Assembly: GCA_033439255.1 (NCBI GenBank)
Contig: CM065889.1
Span: forward strand, 930,001 to 994,000
Length of the DNA stretch: 64,000 nt
Reading direction: 5' to 3'
From: Hericium rajendrae
Taxonomy: Eukaryota > Basidiomycota > Agaricomycetes > Russulales > Hericiaceae
Made by a program: the position numbers and the translations under genes. Shown here piece after piece: positions 9,728 through 21,052 of the stretch. The notes beneath the pieces are model-generated. The model was not told where the DNA came from. It made no database searches and saw nothing but the letters and a program-made list of their open reading frames with translations. Position 1 is the stretch's first letter. Each line of letters opens with the position of its first letter.

Positions 9728-11542
9728 AAAAATCATGCAAGCAGAGCATGCAGCATTCTTTTGGCGAGGGAATTGGCAAGGGATCGGATGGGAGTTTCGC
9801 AAGATAATAGAGGCGCGATATTTGTCTTCTCATCCAAATCACAACCGTTCCCAACCCTATGACATGCAGGCAGTCGAAGCTATCGCGGAAACCATGTTGA
9901 CCTGAAATCGTTTTGATGACATCCTTGATGAAAGTAGTGATGAGGACCCCACAGATTGGAGTGGGAGCGATGACTCAGAAGATGAAGACTCATCAGATGA
10001 AGATATCCGCCTCAATGAGTGCCGGCGCGGCAAGAAAGCAAGGCACAATCGCAAGAAGATGACTTCTAAAAAGAAGAGAGTCAGATACGCAAATGATGAA
10101 GAAGTGGAATACAAAGCTCCACGGTCGAACACGCCATCTCCACCCCGACAAGCCCCGAGTAATCAAGACACCATGGAAGACCTGATCCAGCAACTCAGTC
10201 AGCTCAGCATCAATGACCCTCAGTATGCAATGGTTTATTACAGGGCCTTACGGCTGGACAAGATCATAACTGAAATTATGCCACCTCCAGCAGTAAAGGG
10301 CCAGGGGGCAACTCTGAATGCTGAGCCCAGACGGTTACCCACTCCACCTCCAAGAACCATGTGGTCGAGAGACCCACCTCCATACATAGGAAACAATAAT
10401 TCAGGAGGATCTGGGAGCACCACATTTCCACCCAACCGCAGAAATGAGATGACTTGCTATGGATGCGGAGACCAAGGACATGGACTGAATAACTGTAGAA
10501 GGTTGGAGGAATTAATTAGCCAAGGAACATTAGCCCATGATGCTCAGAGAAGGATCACCCATGGGAACGGAGCCTTTATTAGACGATTCCAAGATGAAAC
10601 AATCATCGCAGCAGCAGCGCGAGAGCGAGCTGAACAACAAGCACCTGCGCAAAGCACACCAATCGCACGAACAAACCTGATTCAGGTGATCGAGTATGAG
10701 CGAGAATCTGATGATGAAGATGGAGGAGTGTTTTTGATGGCAGGAGATACCGATGAGGAAGACTATTTGGCCTATCCAGTGGAACAATCCCCAAAGAGCA
10801 CCTCACAAGCTCGGCGATCCACCTTTGATGGAGTATATCCTCCGAAGAGACCTGTAATGGTGAAACCCTCTGGAAAGGCTACGGGAAGTATGCCTACACC
10901 CAAGAATGTGCCTCGTACTTCTCAGGCCCCATGAATTCCAGGCGAACGAGTAGGACATCCAAGAAATGGTCCTATTATGCGAAGTTCAAAGAATGAGGAA
11001 AAGGGAAAGGCACCAGAGCCACGCACAGGACGTGAGGATGTGCCAATGGACTGGCGAGCAATCAATGTGGATTCGGACTCTGATGAAGAAGACCCATTGG
11101 ACAAGAAGAGGAGAGAAATGAAAGGAAAGCTGCTCATCCCATGCGTCGAGCCGAGCCCTAGTAATCCTTCCGGACAGCAGCCCATCGATACTCAGGATCG
11201 GCTGTTTGATCCTGGAGACGATGACCAGATCATGGAAGATGTAACTCCAGCCACTGCACAGTTGAAACGGGTCAAGCCATCAGCAAGTGCAAAAGGAGAA
11301 AATGAGAGGAGAAAGCCTGCACCTTGCAAATCCACTATATCGGTGGATCCATCACAAGTAGTTAAACAAATGCTGCGTACACCCATTCAGCTCTCCATTG
11401 GTGACTTGTTAGGATCCTCATCGGAAATCCAATCTGTCTTGTCCAAAAGCATGAAAAAGCGAAACCAAACAATGAATACTACAATAATGGGAGAAGGAGC
11501 TGGTGTACATTCGCTTTTTTGGCCACCCCGAGGACCTTTGAT
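9728..11542 (+). pseudogene. gag: Element A Gag, C-terminal part with zinc knuckle
   Basis: This part is in frame with the Gag region before Y1. It holds an acidic Ser/Asp stretch (9950-10010), a CCHC zinc knuckle CYGCGDQGHGLNNC at about 10455-10500, and near 11340-11460 a block of the type found in the DUF4100/aspartic-peptidase gypsy proteins (VVKQMLRTPIQLSIGDLL). Two in-frame stops, at 9903 and 10932, are both TGA where Arg is expected. The frame is cut at 11542 by Y2 and continues as retropepsin at 16477. The protein would package RNA and be cleaved by the downstream protease. Confidence 0.8.
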
Positions 11543-11614
11543 TACGATTCCTTAGAATCGTTTACTCTATACCGCCTTTTCATAGTGAAAACGACACCAA
11601 AACGATGACTATGC

Positions 11615-11695
11615 CCATTAGGCAGTTGGCTTATATAATCACACATCTTCAATCTAACGAGTTTGCAGGTTCAATTCCAGCTCTGGCCAGACTTT
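11615..11695 (+). repeat. tRNA-like segment in Y2
   Basis: The segment resembles a tRNA gene body: an A-box-like GTTGGCTTATATAATC region, then GGTTCAATTCC as an exact B-box consensus about 45 bp later, then a TGGCCA. Acceptor pairing is absent. A weaker copy occurs at about 12290-12320. Confidence 0.45.
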
Positions 11696-11734
11696 TTCTT
11701 TTACACTTTGTTTACTGTAACTTGGTCAGTTCTT

Positions 11735-12160
11735 GACCAATTCACACATTCTCAAATGCACCAGAATCTACTCATTTATCACTTTCTAACCATATATTAT
11801 GCATCTTGATCCATGCAGATCTTGCAGAATGCAAAGCATTCCTGTATTTTTTCCCCTAGTATGCTTGATCCTCAGCTAGCTCAGTCAGTTCTTGACTGAT
11901 TCACTCATTCTTAGATGTATCAGAATTTACTCATTCATTGCTTTCTAGCCATATTTTATGCATTTTGATCTGTGCAGAACTCGTAGAACACGAAGTACTT
12001 CTGTATTTTTCCTCCTAGTATGCTTGATTCTTAGTTATCTCAATCAATTCTCCACCAATTCACTCGTTCTCAAGTGGATCGAATACTACTCATTTATAGC
12101 TTTTGAACCATATTTTTTGCATTTTGATCCATGCAGAACTCATAGAATGTGAAGCACTTC
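11735..12160 (+). repeat. Tandem array I (three units of about 154 bp)
   Basis: Units start near 11735, 11889 and 12041. Each shares CTTGACYGATTCACTCATTC, CTTTCTAGCCATAT and ATGCAGAACTC blocks. The units are diverged relatives of the exon-intron units of array II. Confidence 0.7.
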
Positions 12161-12162
12161 AT

Positions 12163-12229
12163 CATGGTACAGCTGTACCATGGTTGTGATCACATGAGCA
12201 CTTCACCATGGTACGGCCGTACCATGGTG
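12163..12229. repeat. Two perfect palindromes (20 and 26 bp)
   Basis: Positions 12163-12182 (centre ACAGCTGT) and 12204-12229 (centre ACGGCCGT) are each perfectly self-complementary and share CCATGGTAC arms. They look like duplicated cruciform-forming sites. Confidence 0.8.
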
Positions 12230-12810
12230 GTGATCATGTGATGATTACATAATCAAAACTCGGTGGTGAAGTGTGAGTTCTCTTGAGTTTGCAAGTTCAT
12301 TCCAGTTCATGCCAGACTTTTTTAATATTTTTTAATACTAAGAATAATATAATCAATGAGCAATTAGCATTAGTACAATGTCTACTCTTATAGTATATTA
12401 TAAGTACAGAAATGCCTAGAAATCTATGATTTTGAAGACTGATTATATAATCAAAATTTCAGTTTTGAAGCACCAGCAGTAAAGTCTTGCTTTCTCATGA
12501 GCTTTACATCCTGCATGCTTGTCATGTTGGCTGCAAAGCTCAACGGGTATCTCCAAGTCATCCGCTGAGTGGTTGACAGTTTGGAACCAGGAGGTACTTG
12601 ACCCGGCGGCTCACCTTGGTCGTCTTGTATGTATCTAACTTGCTGAGCTGGCAGACTAATTTACTTATAGGTCTCTAAATCTGATACCAACTAAGGTATA
12701 TTGAAGCTTATCAAAATGATATTGATAGCTGCTTCCAGATGAGGCCTTCTGAGCTATGCTAGCCTATCTGCCTAGTTGAAAATCAACCAATTATCATTAT
12801 TCTAATGATC

Positions 12811-13436
12811 TTGAGGTAAGTCCCTCAATTCTCTGCCAATTCTCTTGTTCTAAAATGTGTTCAACTCTACTGATTAATCGCTTTCCAGCCATGCTACATA
12901 GCCCCCAAACCATCCAGAACTCGAAAATCAAGACTCGAAATTGAGATTACCCCCTCAAGATCTTGACCTTGAGGTAAGTCCTTCAATTCTTCACCAATTC
13001 TCTCGTTCTAAAATGCGTTCAACTCTACTGATTAATCTCTTTCCAGCCATGCTACATAGCCCCCAAACCATCCAGAACTCGAAAATCAAAACTCGAAACT
13101 GAGATCTCCCCCAAGATTTTGACCTTGAGGTAAGTTTGGCAGTTCTTCACCGATTTAATTGTTCTAAATTGCATTGAAATGTACTGATTAATCGCTTTCC
13201 AGATATGCTACATAGACTCCATGCCATCCAGAACTCAAAAATCAAAACTCAAAACTGAGATCTCCCCCCCAAGATCTTGACCTTAAGGTAAGTCTGGCAG
13301 TTCCCCACCGATTTAATTGTTCTAAAATGTGCTGGAATGTACTGATTAATCACATTCCAGACATGCTACATAGACCCCAATCTGCCCAGAACTCAAAAAT
13401 CAAAACTCGAAACTGAGATCTTCCTTTCAAGATCTT
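12811..13436 (+). repeat. Tandem array II: four exon-intron-like units of about 155 bp
   Basis: Each unit has the same order: TTGACCTTGAG, GTAAGT, then about 70 bp containing TACTGATTAATC (branch-point-like), CTTTCCAG, then about 70 bp of exon-like sequence with CATCCAGAACTCGAAAATCA. Units start near 12811, 12970, 13127 and 13280. The array is interrupted by X1 after 13436 and its next TTGACCTTGAG continues at 16363. No long ORF spans the units. Confidence 0.7.
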
Positions 13437-14657
13437 CATCTGAGAAATTTAAATTTGACATAGCTGCAGGTTACATTATAGGTGCTATCATTGAGCTATC
13501 AGAGCTATGAAGTTTGCTTATCCAGCTATGTAGAGCTATGAGAGCTATCATAGCCTACATAGCAGACAGTGTGACATTCATAGGGTTATCATAGCCTCCA
13601 TAGCTTGTAGTCTGATATACATAGGGCTATCATGATTAACAAGGTGTGCTATGGCTACTATGATGCCTATGATTACTACCACAAGTCAGATAAGCACCAG
13701 ATATTACAAGTCAGAATTTATTATAATAAATTGTAATAAATCTACTACCATACATATAATAAATCTACTACCATACATATATAAGCTAGTCGAGCTACTG
13801 CATAGGGCACAGGATGCGGAGGGCATGCAAGTCACTGTGGAGGGTGCAGGCACAGGTGCAAAGACAGCGCGGGCACACAAAAGACAGCATGTGCATACAA
13901 AAGGTGGTGCGGCATGCACGAATGCCAGCACAGAGAGCACAGAGGTAGGTGTGGGCCGCACACAGCATACATGGTCCATGCACGGCAAGCTGGACCATGT
14001 GTAGCTGCATGCGGGTGGCCATGCCCACAAATGGGGTCAGGGCTGCCGTGCATGCATGCAGGTTGTGTACATGCATGTGGGATGTTGCGCATGTACGCAG
14101 AGCATCTGGAGGGTGCGGGGTGTTGAGCGGGCACGCGGGAGCATGCGCGCATGTAGGGTGTTGTAGGCAAGTGGCATTGAGTGTGAATGCTGGGTGTCGT
14201 GCATGCATTGCTGTGGGATGGGGTCTTGCAGTGCCGCCATGCACTGGCATCTGTGCACATGTGGAGGTGGAGCTGGACACGTGCGGGGGATGTCGGGCAC
14301 GCGCAGGTGTCGAGCATGTGCAGGAGGCCTGAAGCGGGCCTGCAGAACATTCTGCATGCACGAAGAGGCACTGTATGGCGTCGTCACGCATGTGTGATTG
14401 TTGTGCACCTGTGCAGATCGATGTGCACACACGCAGGGCATGTTGAGTTGAGCAGGTGCAGGAGCATACATGCAACCGGGCATGGCATGCATGTCCGAGG
14501 TGTTGTGAGCAGGTGCAGGGTGTTGTGAGTGGGTGTGGGGGCTTGAGTGCATGGACAGGACATTGCAAGCATGCACGGTGTTGAACGTGAGCATGAGGCC
14601 TTGCAGGGATTGAGGCGAGCATGTGGGGTCATGGCCGATAGGCATGAATGACGTCCG

Positions 14658-14683
14658 AGTCCCATTGCCATGGCAACGGGACT
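14658..14683. repeat. Palindrome in X1
   Basis: This 26-bp palindrome has one mismatch and the core TTGCCATGGCAA. The X0 copy at 48259-48288 has the same core with different outer arms that still pair. Confidence 0.75.
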
Positions 14684-15012
14684 ATGGTGCATGCACATGC
14701 ATGGACGTGGGGCATGGGCGATGACGTGGCCTGTGTGCACATGTTGTTGACATCGTGCAGATGACGTCACGTGGTACACACATGCACGCATGCTGTAGCC
14801 TTGTGCATGCTGGTGCACGTGGAAGGAGATGGTGGTCGGAGGCATGCGCAGGGGTCGCAGCCTGTTGGAGTCAGGCATGGGGTGTACGAGCTGTGTGCAG
14901 GGCGTGGATGTGGTGTAGACAGGCCAAGGAAGGGGCGATGAGAGTGCAAAAAAGGCAGCAGGATCGTAGGATGGTAGCGCGAGGATGTGGGATCAACAGA
15001 ATAAAAGATATC

Positions 15013-15092
15013 GAGAGTGTCACTCGAAAAATGATTGACACTCTCTTGATTAGTACGAAAAAATGATAAGAGGCTTTTTTTTTTACTCACCT
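15013..15092 (-). ncRNA. X1 intron with branch point and splice-junction hairpin
   Basis: On the minus strand an exon end CTTAG is followed by GTGAGT (15090-15085), then TACTAATC (15055-15048), then AAG and a perfect 9-bp stem GAGAGTGTC/GACACTCTC (15045-15037 with 15021-15013). The same order appears in X0, X2 and the segment inside X2. No protein is encoded, so I infer a spliced structured transcript. Confidence 0.45.
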
Positions 15093-15501
15093 AAGGCCCT
15101 CTAAGTATCTGCTAAAAAAAAACATCCCAGCCGTATTGAAAGCCAATAGAGAATGAAAGAAATGGAAGGAAGGAGGCTGGAGGAGGAAACACGAAGGAGG
15201 GGAAGGGAGACTGGTAAAAAGGAGTGAAGTCTCGACATGTTAAACTCGGTGCTTCAGCCACTGAATGAGCAAAGCTTTGTTGCTCAAGCCTCAGCAAATC
15301 AAATAAACTTGTATAAATTCAACGAAAAAAGGGACAGTGATAGATTATACATTTAATTAGAATGTATGAGAACACTGTGTATCTACTGAACTGTGAATCT
15401 GTGAGCAGCAGCATCAACGTAGTAAAGTCTGGCATCCAGTCTCTGCTACAACACTCGGCAAGCACCCAGCAACCACAAATTCCGATTCCGTCTGGGATTC
15501 C

Positions 15502-15510
15502 TATATAAGG
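15502..15510 (+). promoter_or_regulatory. TATA box of the X1 rightward unit
   Basis: TATATAAGG is followed by a CT-rich leader and then several GTAAGT/TTTTGTAG splice-like pairs. The counterparts in X0 (47698-47708) and X2 (51488-51497) point the same way relative to the element. Confidence 0.55.
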
Positions 15511-16476
15511 CTGGCACGATGCGCTTTACCTCTTGCTCTTTAACCCCCACCATCCCTTGCCATGTCAACACATTTGTTGTCATCATTTGCTCACTTGTCA
15601 TCGTTTGCTCACTCATCATCATCATTTGCTCACTCGTCATTGTCGTTTGCTCATTTTATTAATCATTGTTCTCTTCGTTGTTAAAGGTACGCTGTTATTC
15701 TTAATTATCTTATAACTTATACTAATGTCTTCATACTTATTACACTACCATGTAGTCCTACTAGATAAGCTTGATTGTTTCTTATACTGATGTCTTCAAA
15801 TTGTCTTGTAGATTTTCACTTTTTTGTTAATCTGGTAAGTCTTCATATATTATCTTTGTTATCTTCTAATACTCATGTCTTTTCTTATTTGTATCTTTTG
15901 TTTTTTGTAGTCATTGTAAGTTTGTTACCTTTTATAGTTCTGTAGTAGTCTCTGTAGCTATAGTAATGTTTTGTAATGAAATTGTTTGAGTAATATAATT
16001 TATCCAATTTTCGATGTTTGTGACTGTAAGACATCAGACTATTGAATCTATAATATATTTATTTTATATGCTATTTTAGCATATTTGATAGAAGTAATAT
16101 AGAGTAGATAGAAATCTTACTAGCTAGATATAATATAATGATAGAGATATATTATATAGTTAATATAGCTTCTATAGTTATCTTATACTAGAATAACTAT
16201 GACAGCTATGATAGCTTATGCCCTATGCTATGACAGCTATGACAAGCTATGATAGCTTTGCATTGTTTACTTGACTGCTATGTATAAAAGAGGACAGCTA
16301 TGGACCTAGAAAAGCTATGTAGCTAATATAGTGTTATATACCAGTAACATATTTCTCAGATGTTGACCTTGAGGTAGCTATAGATTTTATAGAGATTTAT
16401 AATCAATCTGACAAGTGAGACTTTACATCATTTATGCACTGTTTCTAAATATAACTAACAATGAAAAAGGAATTGT

Positions 16477-16879
16477 ATTGCCGTGCGAAGCATCGGCCCT
16501 CTTCCACCAAGTTAAGGTACAATTTCAATATCGGGAAAAGGACATAACAGGCATCATCGACACTGGCTCTCAGCTCAATATTCTAAGTCTTGAAGCTTGG
16601 AGAAAAAAGGTCCGTTTACCCATTGACTTGAACCAGAAGATAGAGATGCACGACGCAAACGGGGGAACGGGTCAACTCATTGGATTAGTCCAAAAAGTGC
16701 CCCTGTCTTTCGGCGAAGTAACAACTAAAGCGGACTTGTATATTGGGGAACAGGTGCCATTCGAGATGCTGCTGGGAAGGCCGTGGCAAAGAGGAAATTT
16801 AGTCTCGATTGATGAATGAGAAGACAGGACTTACCTCGTACAGAAAGATCCCGAGCAGCCCGACCGAGCCCTATGGGAA
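16477..16879 (+). pseudogene. Element A retropepsin (aspartic protease)
   Basis: The reading frame continues from Gag after Y2. The catalytic motif is IIDTGSQLNIL at about 16553-16585, and the C-terminal half carries MLLGRPWQRG, the family equivalent of the I-L-G flap-end motif. A TGA at 16817-16819 (Arg expected) interrupts the frame, which then continues without shift into the spacer. The enzyme would act as a dimer to cut the Gag-Pol polyprotein. It is fused with Gag in this family. Confidence 0.85.
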
Positions 16880-18630
16880 GTGCTAGTCGAAGAAGAAACA
16901 GCGCACTTTGGACCATTTTTGGTGGAGGCAAGTGACCCTCGAGAAAACACAGACGTTAGAACCTACTTTGCGAGCATCGGGGGGTCAACGTACCCTGTTG
17001 TCGGTGAAACAACTCAAACTCGACTTTGGAACGATGAAGACGAAGCCCTAAATGCAGAAGTCATGGCCATTGAAAGTGATGGGACCGTCTCAGACACGAG
17101 AAACGGAGTCGCTGCTGACTTGCCTGATCCCGGAAAAGATTTGATGGATGCGGCGGATCGAGTCGGATGTGAAGACGGCAGGACAAAAAACCATGGAAGA
17201 CTGTACCTCGGAATATCCGAAATCGGTGCTCCTGTCCACGAAAGTGCACTTGACAGCCTGAAGCATCGAGCACCTCTGGCGATCAGTGAAGTCGTGAGGC
17301 TACAGCTTGAAAATCAAGGAATTAATGTCTCGAATAGTGAAAGAAAGACGCGGGACGAACACACCTCGAAGGATAAAGAGATCGAGGATACTAAGGGGAG
17401 CGAGGGGACGCACCATGCCACCGATGAACGCGAAAATGTGTTCACTCGGAAAACGGTCATAGGAACATGTTACGACGACGTATGGGGGAAAACACGGCCC
17501 TCGAGTGATAAGGAAAGCGCCGTCGGCTCAAGGCTAGCGAACAAAGATCATCCGAGCATCGTGCGACCCTGCGAGGGTGGGATCCACTCACCAAATGGTG
17601 AAGGAGAACCGCGGTCAGAATGCAGCCTGGCAGACGGGTCTGACAGGCTCGCTGACGCGAATGACTTGGCACGTTGTAGCGCTAGCGACGCGGGCCGTGC
17701 GCGATATTGGGGGAATATCAGAAGGTCAGACTCTGAAGAATGGGAGAAGCAGGGACTCACCTTTGCGAACAACGTGTCCGCCAAAATGGGAAAAATCACG
17801 GACAGTCTGCCCGGATCTCGAACTCACGTTACCAAGGAATTCTCGTGGAGGGATGGAAACCCGGTAAGAGAAGAGCGTGTTTCGGGGAGTTCGAACGTGC
17901 TGCTCGATGTCAGAATCGAGTCAGCACGTTACGCCACCAATAGAAAAACCTGCTCGCAAGATAAGCATGGTGGAGTCAGTCTCTCAGGAACCAAGAGAAA
18001 ATGCCGCGGAATACTCACCGTGGACAGCAGATCCCATTATCCCGGTGATGCACTGAGTGAAATAGACCATGCCGCAGGAGGATTCCAGGCAGACCGCATC
18101 TTGAACGACGAATCTGACGAGCTTCTGGACTCGAAAGACGTGGCGTACTATGCCACATGTGATACGAGCAGGGCGCGACCCTGGGGCAACACCGCGAAAC
18201 TCGAAGAATGGGGAAAGAAAGTACTCACCACCATGAACAATGATACCGTGGCACAGGCAACCATCGTTAGCTCCCCTGCTTCTCGAACTCGTGCCACTAA
18301 GAAAATTTCGCCGGAGAATGAGGAGTCCGTGAAGGGGAAAGATGTTTTGGGAAAGTCCAATGGCCCGCTCAGCATTGCGACTGAGTCAATGTGATACGCC
18401 ACCAATGGAGAAACCTGCTCGCGAGATGAGGATAGCGAAATCAGCCTCCCAGGATCTGAGAAAAAATGCCGCGGGATACTCACCATGGTCAGTGGAATCC
18501 ATCATCCAGATGGTGCAACAGGGCCAATAGGGGATGCCGTGGAAGGCATGAACAGACCGCAATGGCCAAGTGATGAGAGCGACATCTTCGGGGGTAAGAA
18601 GAGTCGGGAAAACAGACTGATCTTGGCTGG
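16880..18630 (+). pseudogene. Element A Gag-Pol spacer with tandem repeats
   Basis: This is the same frame as the protease: hydrophilic, charged and predicted disordered, with no catalytic motif. From about 17460 it is made of repeats of about 470 bp. For example, a YATNRKTCSQDK block near 17930 recurs as YATNGETCSRDE near 18395, and RYWGNIRRSDSEEW near 17700 recurs as RPWGNTAKLEEW near 18175. TGA at 18392-18394 again replaces an expected Arg codon. Element B is inserted after 18630. Confidence 0.65.
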
Positions 18631-18795
18631 TGGAGTAGTCCCAGAGGGAGGAACCCTAGCTCGGTATATGAGGTGGTGGGAGGATAATCTGCTATACATG
18701 TCGACAGCGAATATCTATCTATGCTGACTAATCACCCTCTGAAGCGGTGTAATCACCTCTATCTCCCCCTCTCTGACCCCTCTATCCCTACTCCA
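18631..18795 (-). repeat. Element B LTR (3', left)
   Basis: 165 bp, nearly identical to 28782-28946. Next to it (18796-18812) the minus strand reads GAGGGGGGGATGA, the polypurine tract. Confidence 0.85.
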
Positions 18796-18845
18796 TCATC
18801 CCCCCCTCAAACATAGGCGACGCCCTCGTCGCCTGCTAAAAGACC

Positions 18846-20032
18846 TCAACCTGCAGACCCACGAACCCAGCCTAGACTCTCCAAAACCCTACTCAGCTCA
18901 ATCAAATGTGGATCTTCATCCCAATGCAGAGGCAAGGGTGACACAGCAGAACTGGAAGCCGGACTCGAAACCTGCATGATGGATGGCTGACCTGCATGAA
19001 GGCCAGCTGGGTGACGATGAGTAATTGCCAGGCCAGAAGAGACTGCTAGTCGAGAGACATGAGATCGGGGAAAATATGATTGACGTCGATGTGAGCGACG
19101 AGCTCGACGTTGCAAGGAACTGAATGGCCGAGTTGCAAAGTCAGAACGCAAGACTGAAAAATCCCGGGGTGCAGGCAAGCATGGTGACGAGGCAACCACT
19201 ATGGGGAGTGAGTCACAATCATCGGCCCATGAGAAGGATGTGCGCGAGGTTGCGAGCATGGGTTCGGGCAACTTGGGGTCGACATCCTTTAAGAACGACG
19301 CGGCGGCTGCGTGGGGCTTTCCCGGTTCGAATCCGGGCGCCGGCATTTGCGCGCCGTTGTGCGCTGATGCGGGGACGTTGCACGGGGTGGATGGGGAGGC
19401 GCGGTGCGCCGATCGTGGGGCTCGGGGCACGGTACGTGCGTGCGGGTCGTCCTCGCGGGCTGCATCGCAGTTGCGCGGCTGGTCTGACATCACGGATGGC
19501 GGTGCGATGTTGCTGGGTGGTTCGGGTACATCGCATGGGGCTGCGATGTGTGTGCGCGACGCGGGAGACACGGTGGTGGGTGCGGGGTGTGTGTCCGGCT
19601 CGCGGTCACTCGGAAACAGCGATGGGGGGTCGGCAAGGGATGTGGGCAGGTTGTATGCGGTCGCGGCATGCGTGCGCAACGCAGAAGGGACGGGGGTGCG
19701 TACTGGTCGTGAGTCTCCGTCGTGCGCATGCCGCGCGGCATCTACCTTATCCACTCGGGGCCCTAGGCCCTTCTTCGTCTCGTTCTCCGCAGCGCTGGGG
19801 CGTACGATACGGTCGGGCGGCGTGCGCGAGTCGTGGGGGTTCGCGGTAGGCGTTTGGGGCGCGGTGGAGGCGGTGGGGGCTGCGTGGGTGTTCATGGTGG
19901 GGACTCCGCGCAATTCGCGATTGGTGGCTGCTGGTGGTCTGGCTGGCTCGCGCGCGATCGCGAATGACGGCGGTGGACCACTACGTGATGTAAGTCCATC
20001 GTGCGAGGTTGTTGTGTGCGTGTGGGACGCGG
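18846..20032 (-). pseudogene. Element B Gag-like protein, C-terminal part
   Basis: The frame continues from 27575 across the nested element C, whose removal at the GCGG duplication rejoins it. The result would be a protein of about 700 residues. This part is Pro/Ala/Thr-rich and disordered, with a denser C-terminus containing SFSWADDCDSLPIVV and a basic patch. There is no zinc knuckle or catalytic motif. The sequence on the other strand mimics a tRNA T-arm at 19327-19345 but has no other tRNA parts. Function beyond a Gag-like role is unknown. Confidence 0.6.
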
Positions 20033-21052
20033 TGATGTGTGGACCCTGGGAATGGAGGCGGCAGCCAAAACCAAAACCAACAGAGTACCGGGGGGTGCGA
20101 GGGGACCAAGTATCTCAAGAGGGGAGCGCCGAGACGTGTAGCTGACGGGTGATCGTACTACGGGTAGGGGAGCAAGGCCGCGGAGGGCGAGCTTGCTGCG
20201 CGCGGGCGACTTCCGACACGGCTCTGCTAGGGACGATGACGGTACGACAAGACTCACGGGTCTTAGGTGATACGGCTTGTAGATAACGGCGTGGCGACGA
20301 GTACGACGAATATGATGAGCGACACGAGAAAGTGAGAAGAGCTACGTCTGAGACGTGCTTAGAGACTGGGGTGAGAACGTCAAACGGCGGGCTTTGTGAG
20401 ATCTGAGCTCTGAGGGGAAAAAGGCAGATTCCGTTCTGATTCTCTAAGTCAGTAGCTACGGTACAAATGGGCAAGGCCGCCTCTGGCGGCCCGGCGCGAC
20501 TCCCTACGACAACCTCCCGCTGACCGACCCAATCTCCAATTCCTTCCTGATCCTGCCTGCTCCGGGTCCCTTGGCGAGTGGAGTCATTGCGACTCGGCCC
20601 GTGCAGGGCAGAGGGCGTGCGCGTGGTACGAACGAATCAAAGGTGCTGCCTTACAACGTCGCCCGGGGCGTGCATCGGGAACGGCGGGCACGTCGAGCTG
20701 GAATGGCTGGGATGACGTCAGTAGCGCACTGTCGCGGGCGCCGCTCGTGATCCGGGGGCGTGTGGGCGTTCGAGGGCGCGTTGATTGAGCCGGCTGGTTC
20801 TCTGGGCGTGCTTCTGTTCCTGTGCCGCTGACTCGTCCGGCCGGTTGATCTCCTGCCCGTTCGGTGCATCGGACCACGGGACGCCGGCTTTAGTCCGACC
20901 CGGTCGGTCCCGAACCCGTGGGGGCGCTTGTCCTGTGCGGGGAGCAACGTCGTGGTGGGCGGACTTGGTGCGGCTGAGGTGAAGTGAAGCGGGACGGGCA
21001 AGGAGGCGGGGAGTGGGCAATGCCGTTGCAAGGCGCGCTAAAGGGCGCATCA
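20033..21052 (-). repeat. Element C LTR (3', left)
   Basis: 1020 bp, differing from 26555-27574 at only scattered positions, many of them C/T or G/A. The near identity indicates a fairly recent insertion. Confidence 0.9.

Larger units (their letters stand above)
13437..16362 (+). mobile_element. Family X transposon X1 (complete, 2.93 kb)
   Basis: The termini are CATCTGAGAAAT at 13437 and ATTTCTCAGATG at 16362, with a TT duplication on both sides (13435-13436, 16363-16364). The order is AGCTATG repeats (13490-13640), GC-rich CA/TG block (13800-14960), palindrome (14658-14683), minus-strand exon-intron with hairpin (15330 to 15013), plus-strand TATA box (15502) with a series of introns (15670-15930), and AGCTATG repeats (16130-16330). 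It lies inside array II of Y2. There is no transposase, so it would be mobilised in trans. It is the reference copy for the family. Confidence 0.75.
11543..16476. mobile_element. Family Y element Y2 (carries X1)
   Basis: It begins TACGATTCCTTAGAATCGT, a 7-bp stem terminal hairpin matching Y1, and ends AAAAAGGAATTGT directly before the retropepsin frame. Without X1 (13437-16362) it is about 2.0 kb. It contains a tRNA-like segment (11630-11690), two tandem arrays and palindromes, and no protein gene. Its insertion point between Gag and protease is the junction also recorded in the 35-bp flank carried by Y1. Confidence 0.65.

Noticed and set aside
13490-13640. AGCTATGATAGCTATCATAGC words as a telomere or centromere satellite
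   Set aside because: They occur only near the ends of family X elements, in keeping with subterminal repeats, and do not form a long homogeneous array.
13800-14960. ORFs up to 275 codons rich in His, Cys and Ala
   Set aside because: Same compositional cause in X1. The counterparts in X0 and X2 do not conserve any reading frame.
16880-18394. A host gene with a 504-codon ORF
   Set aside because: It is the same frame as the upstream retropepsin with only a TGA between, and its internal repeats fit the variable Gag-Pol spacer of element A.
19318-19350. Perfect T-arm-like stem with GGTTCGAATCC, suggesting a tRNA gene
   Set aside because: No A box, D-arm, anticodon arm or acceptor stem at the required distances. 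The bases lie inside the element B protein frame.
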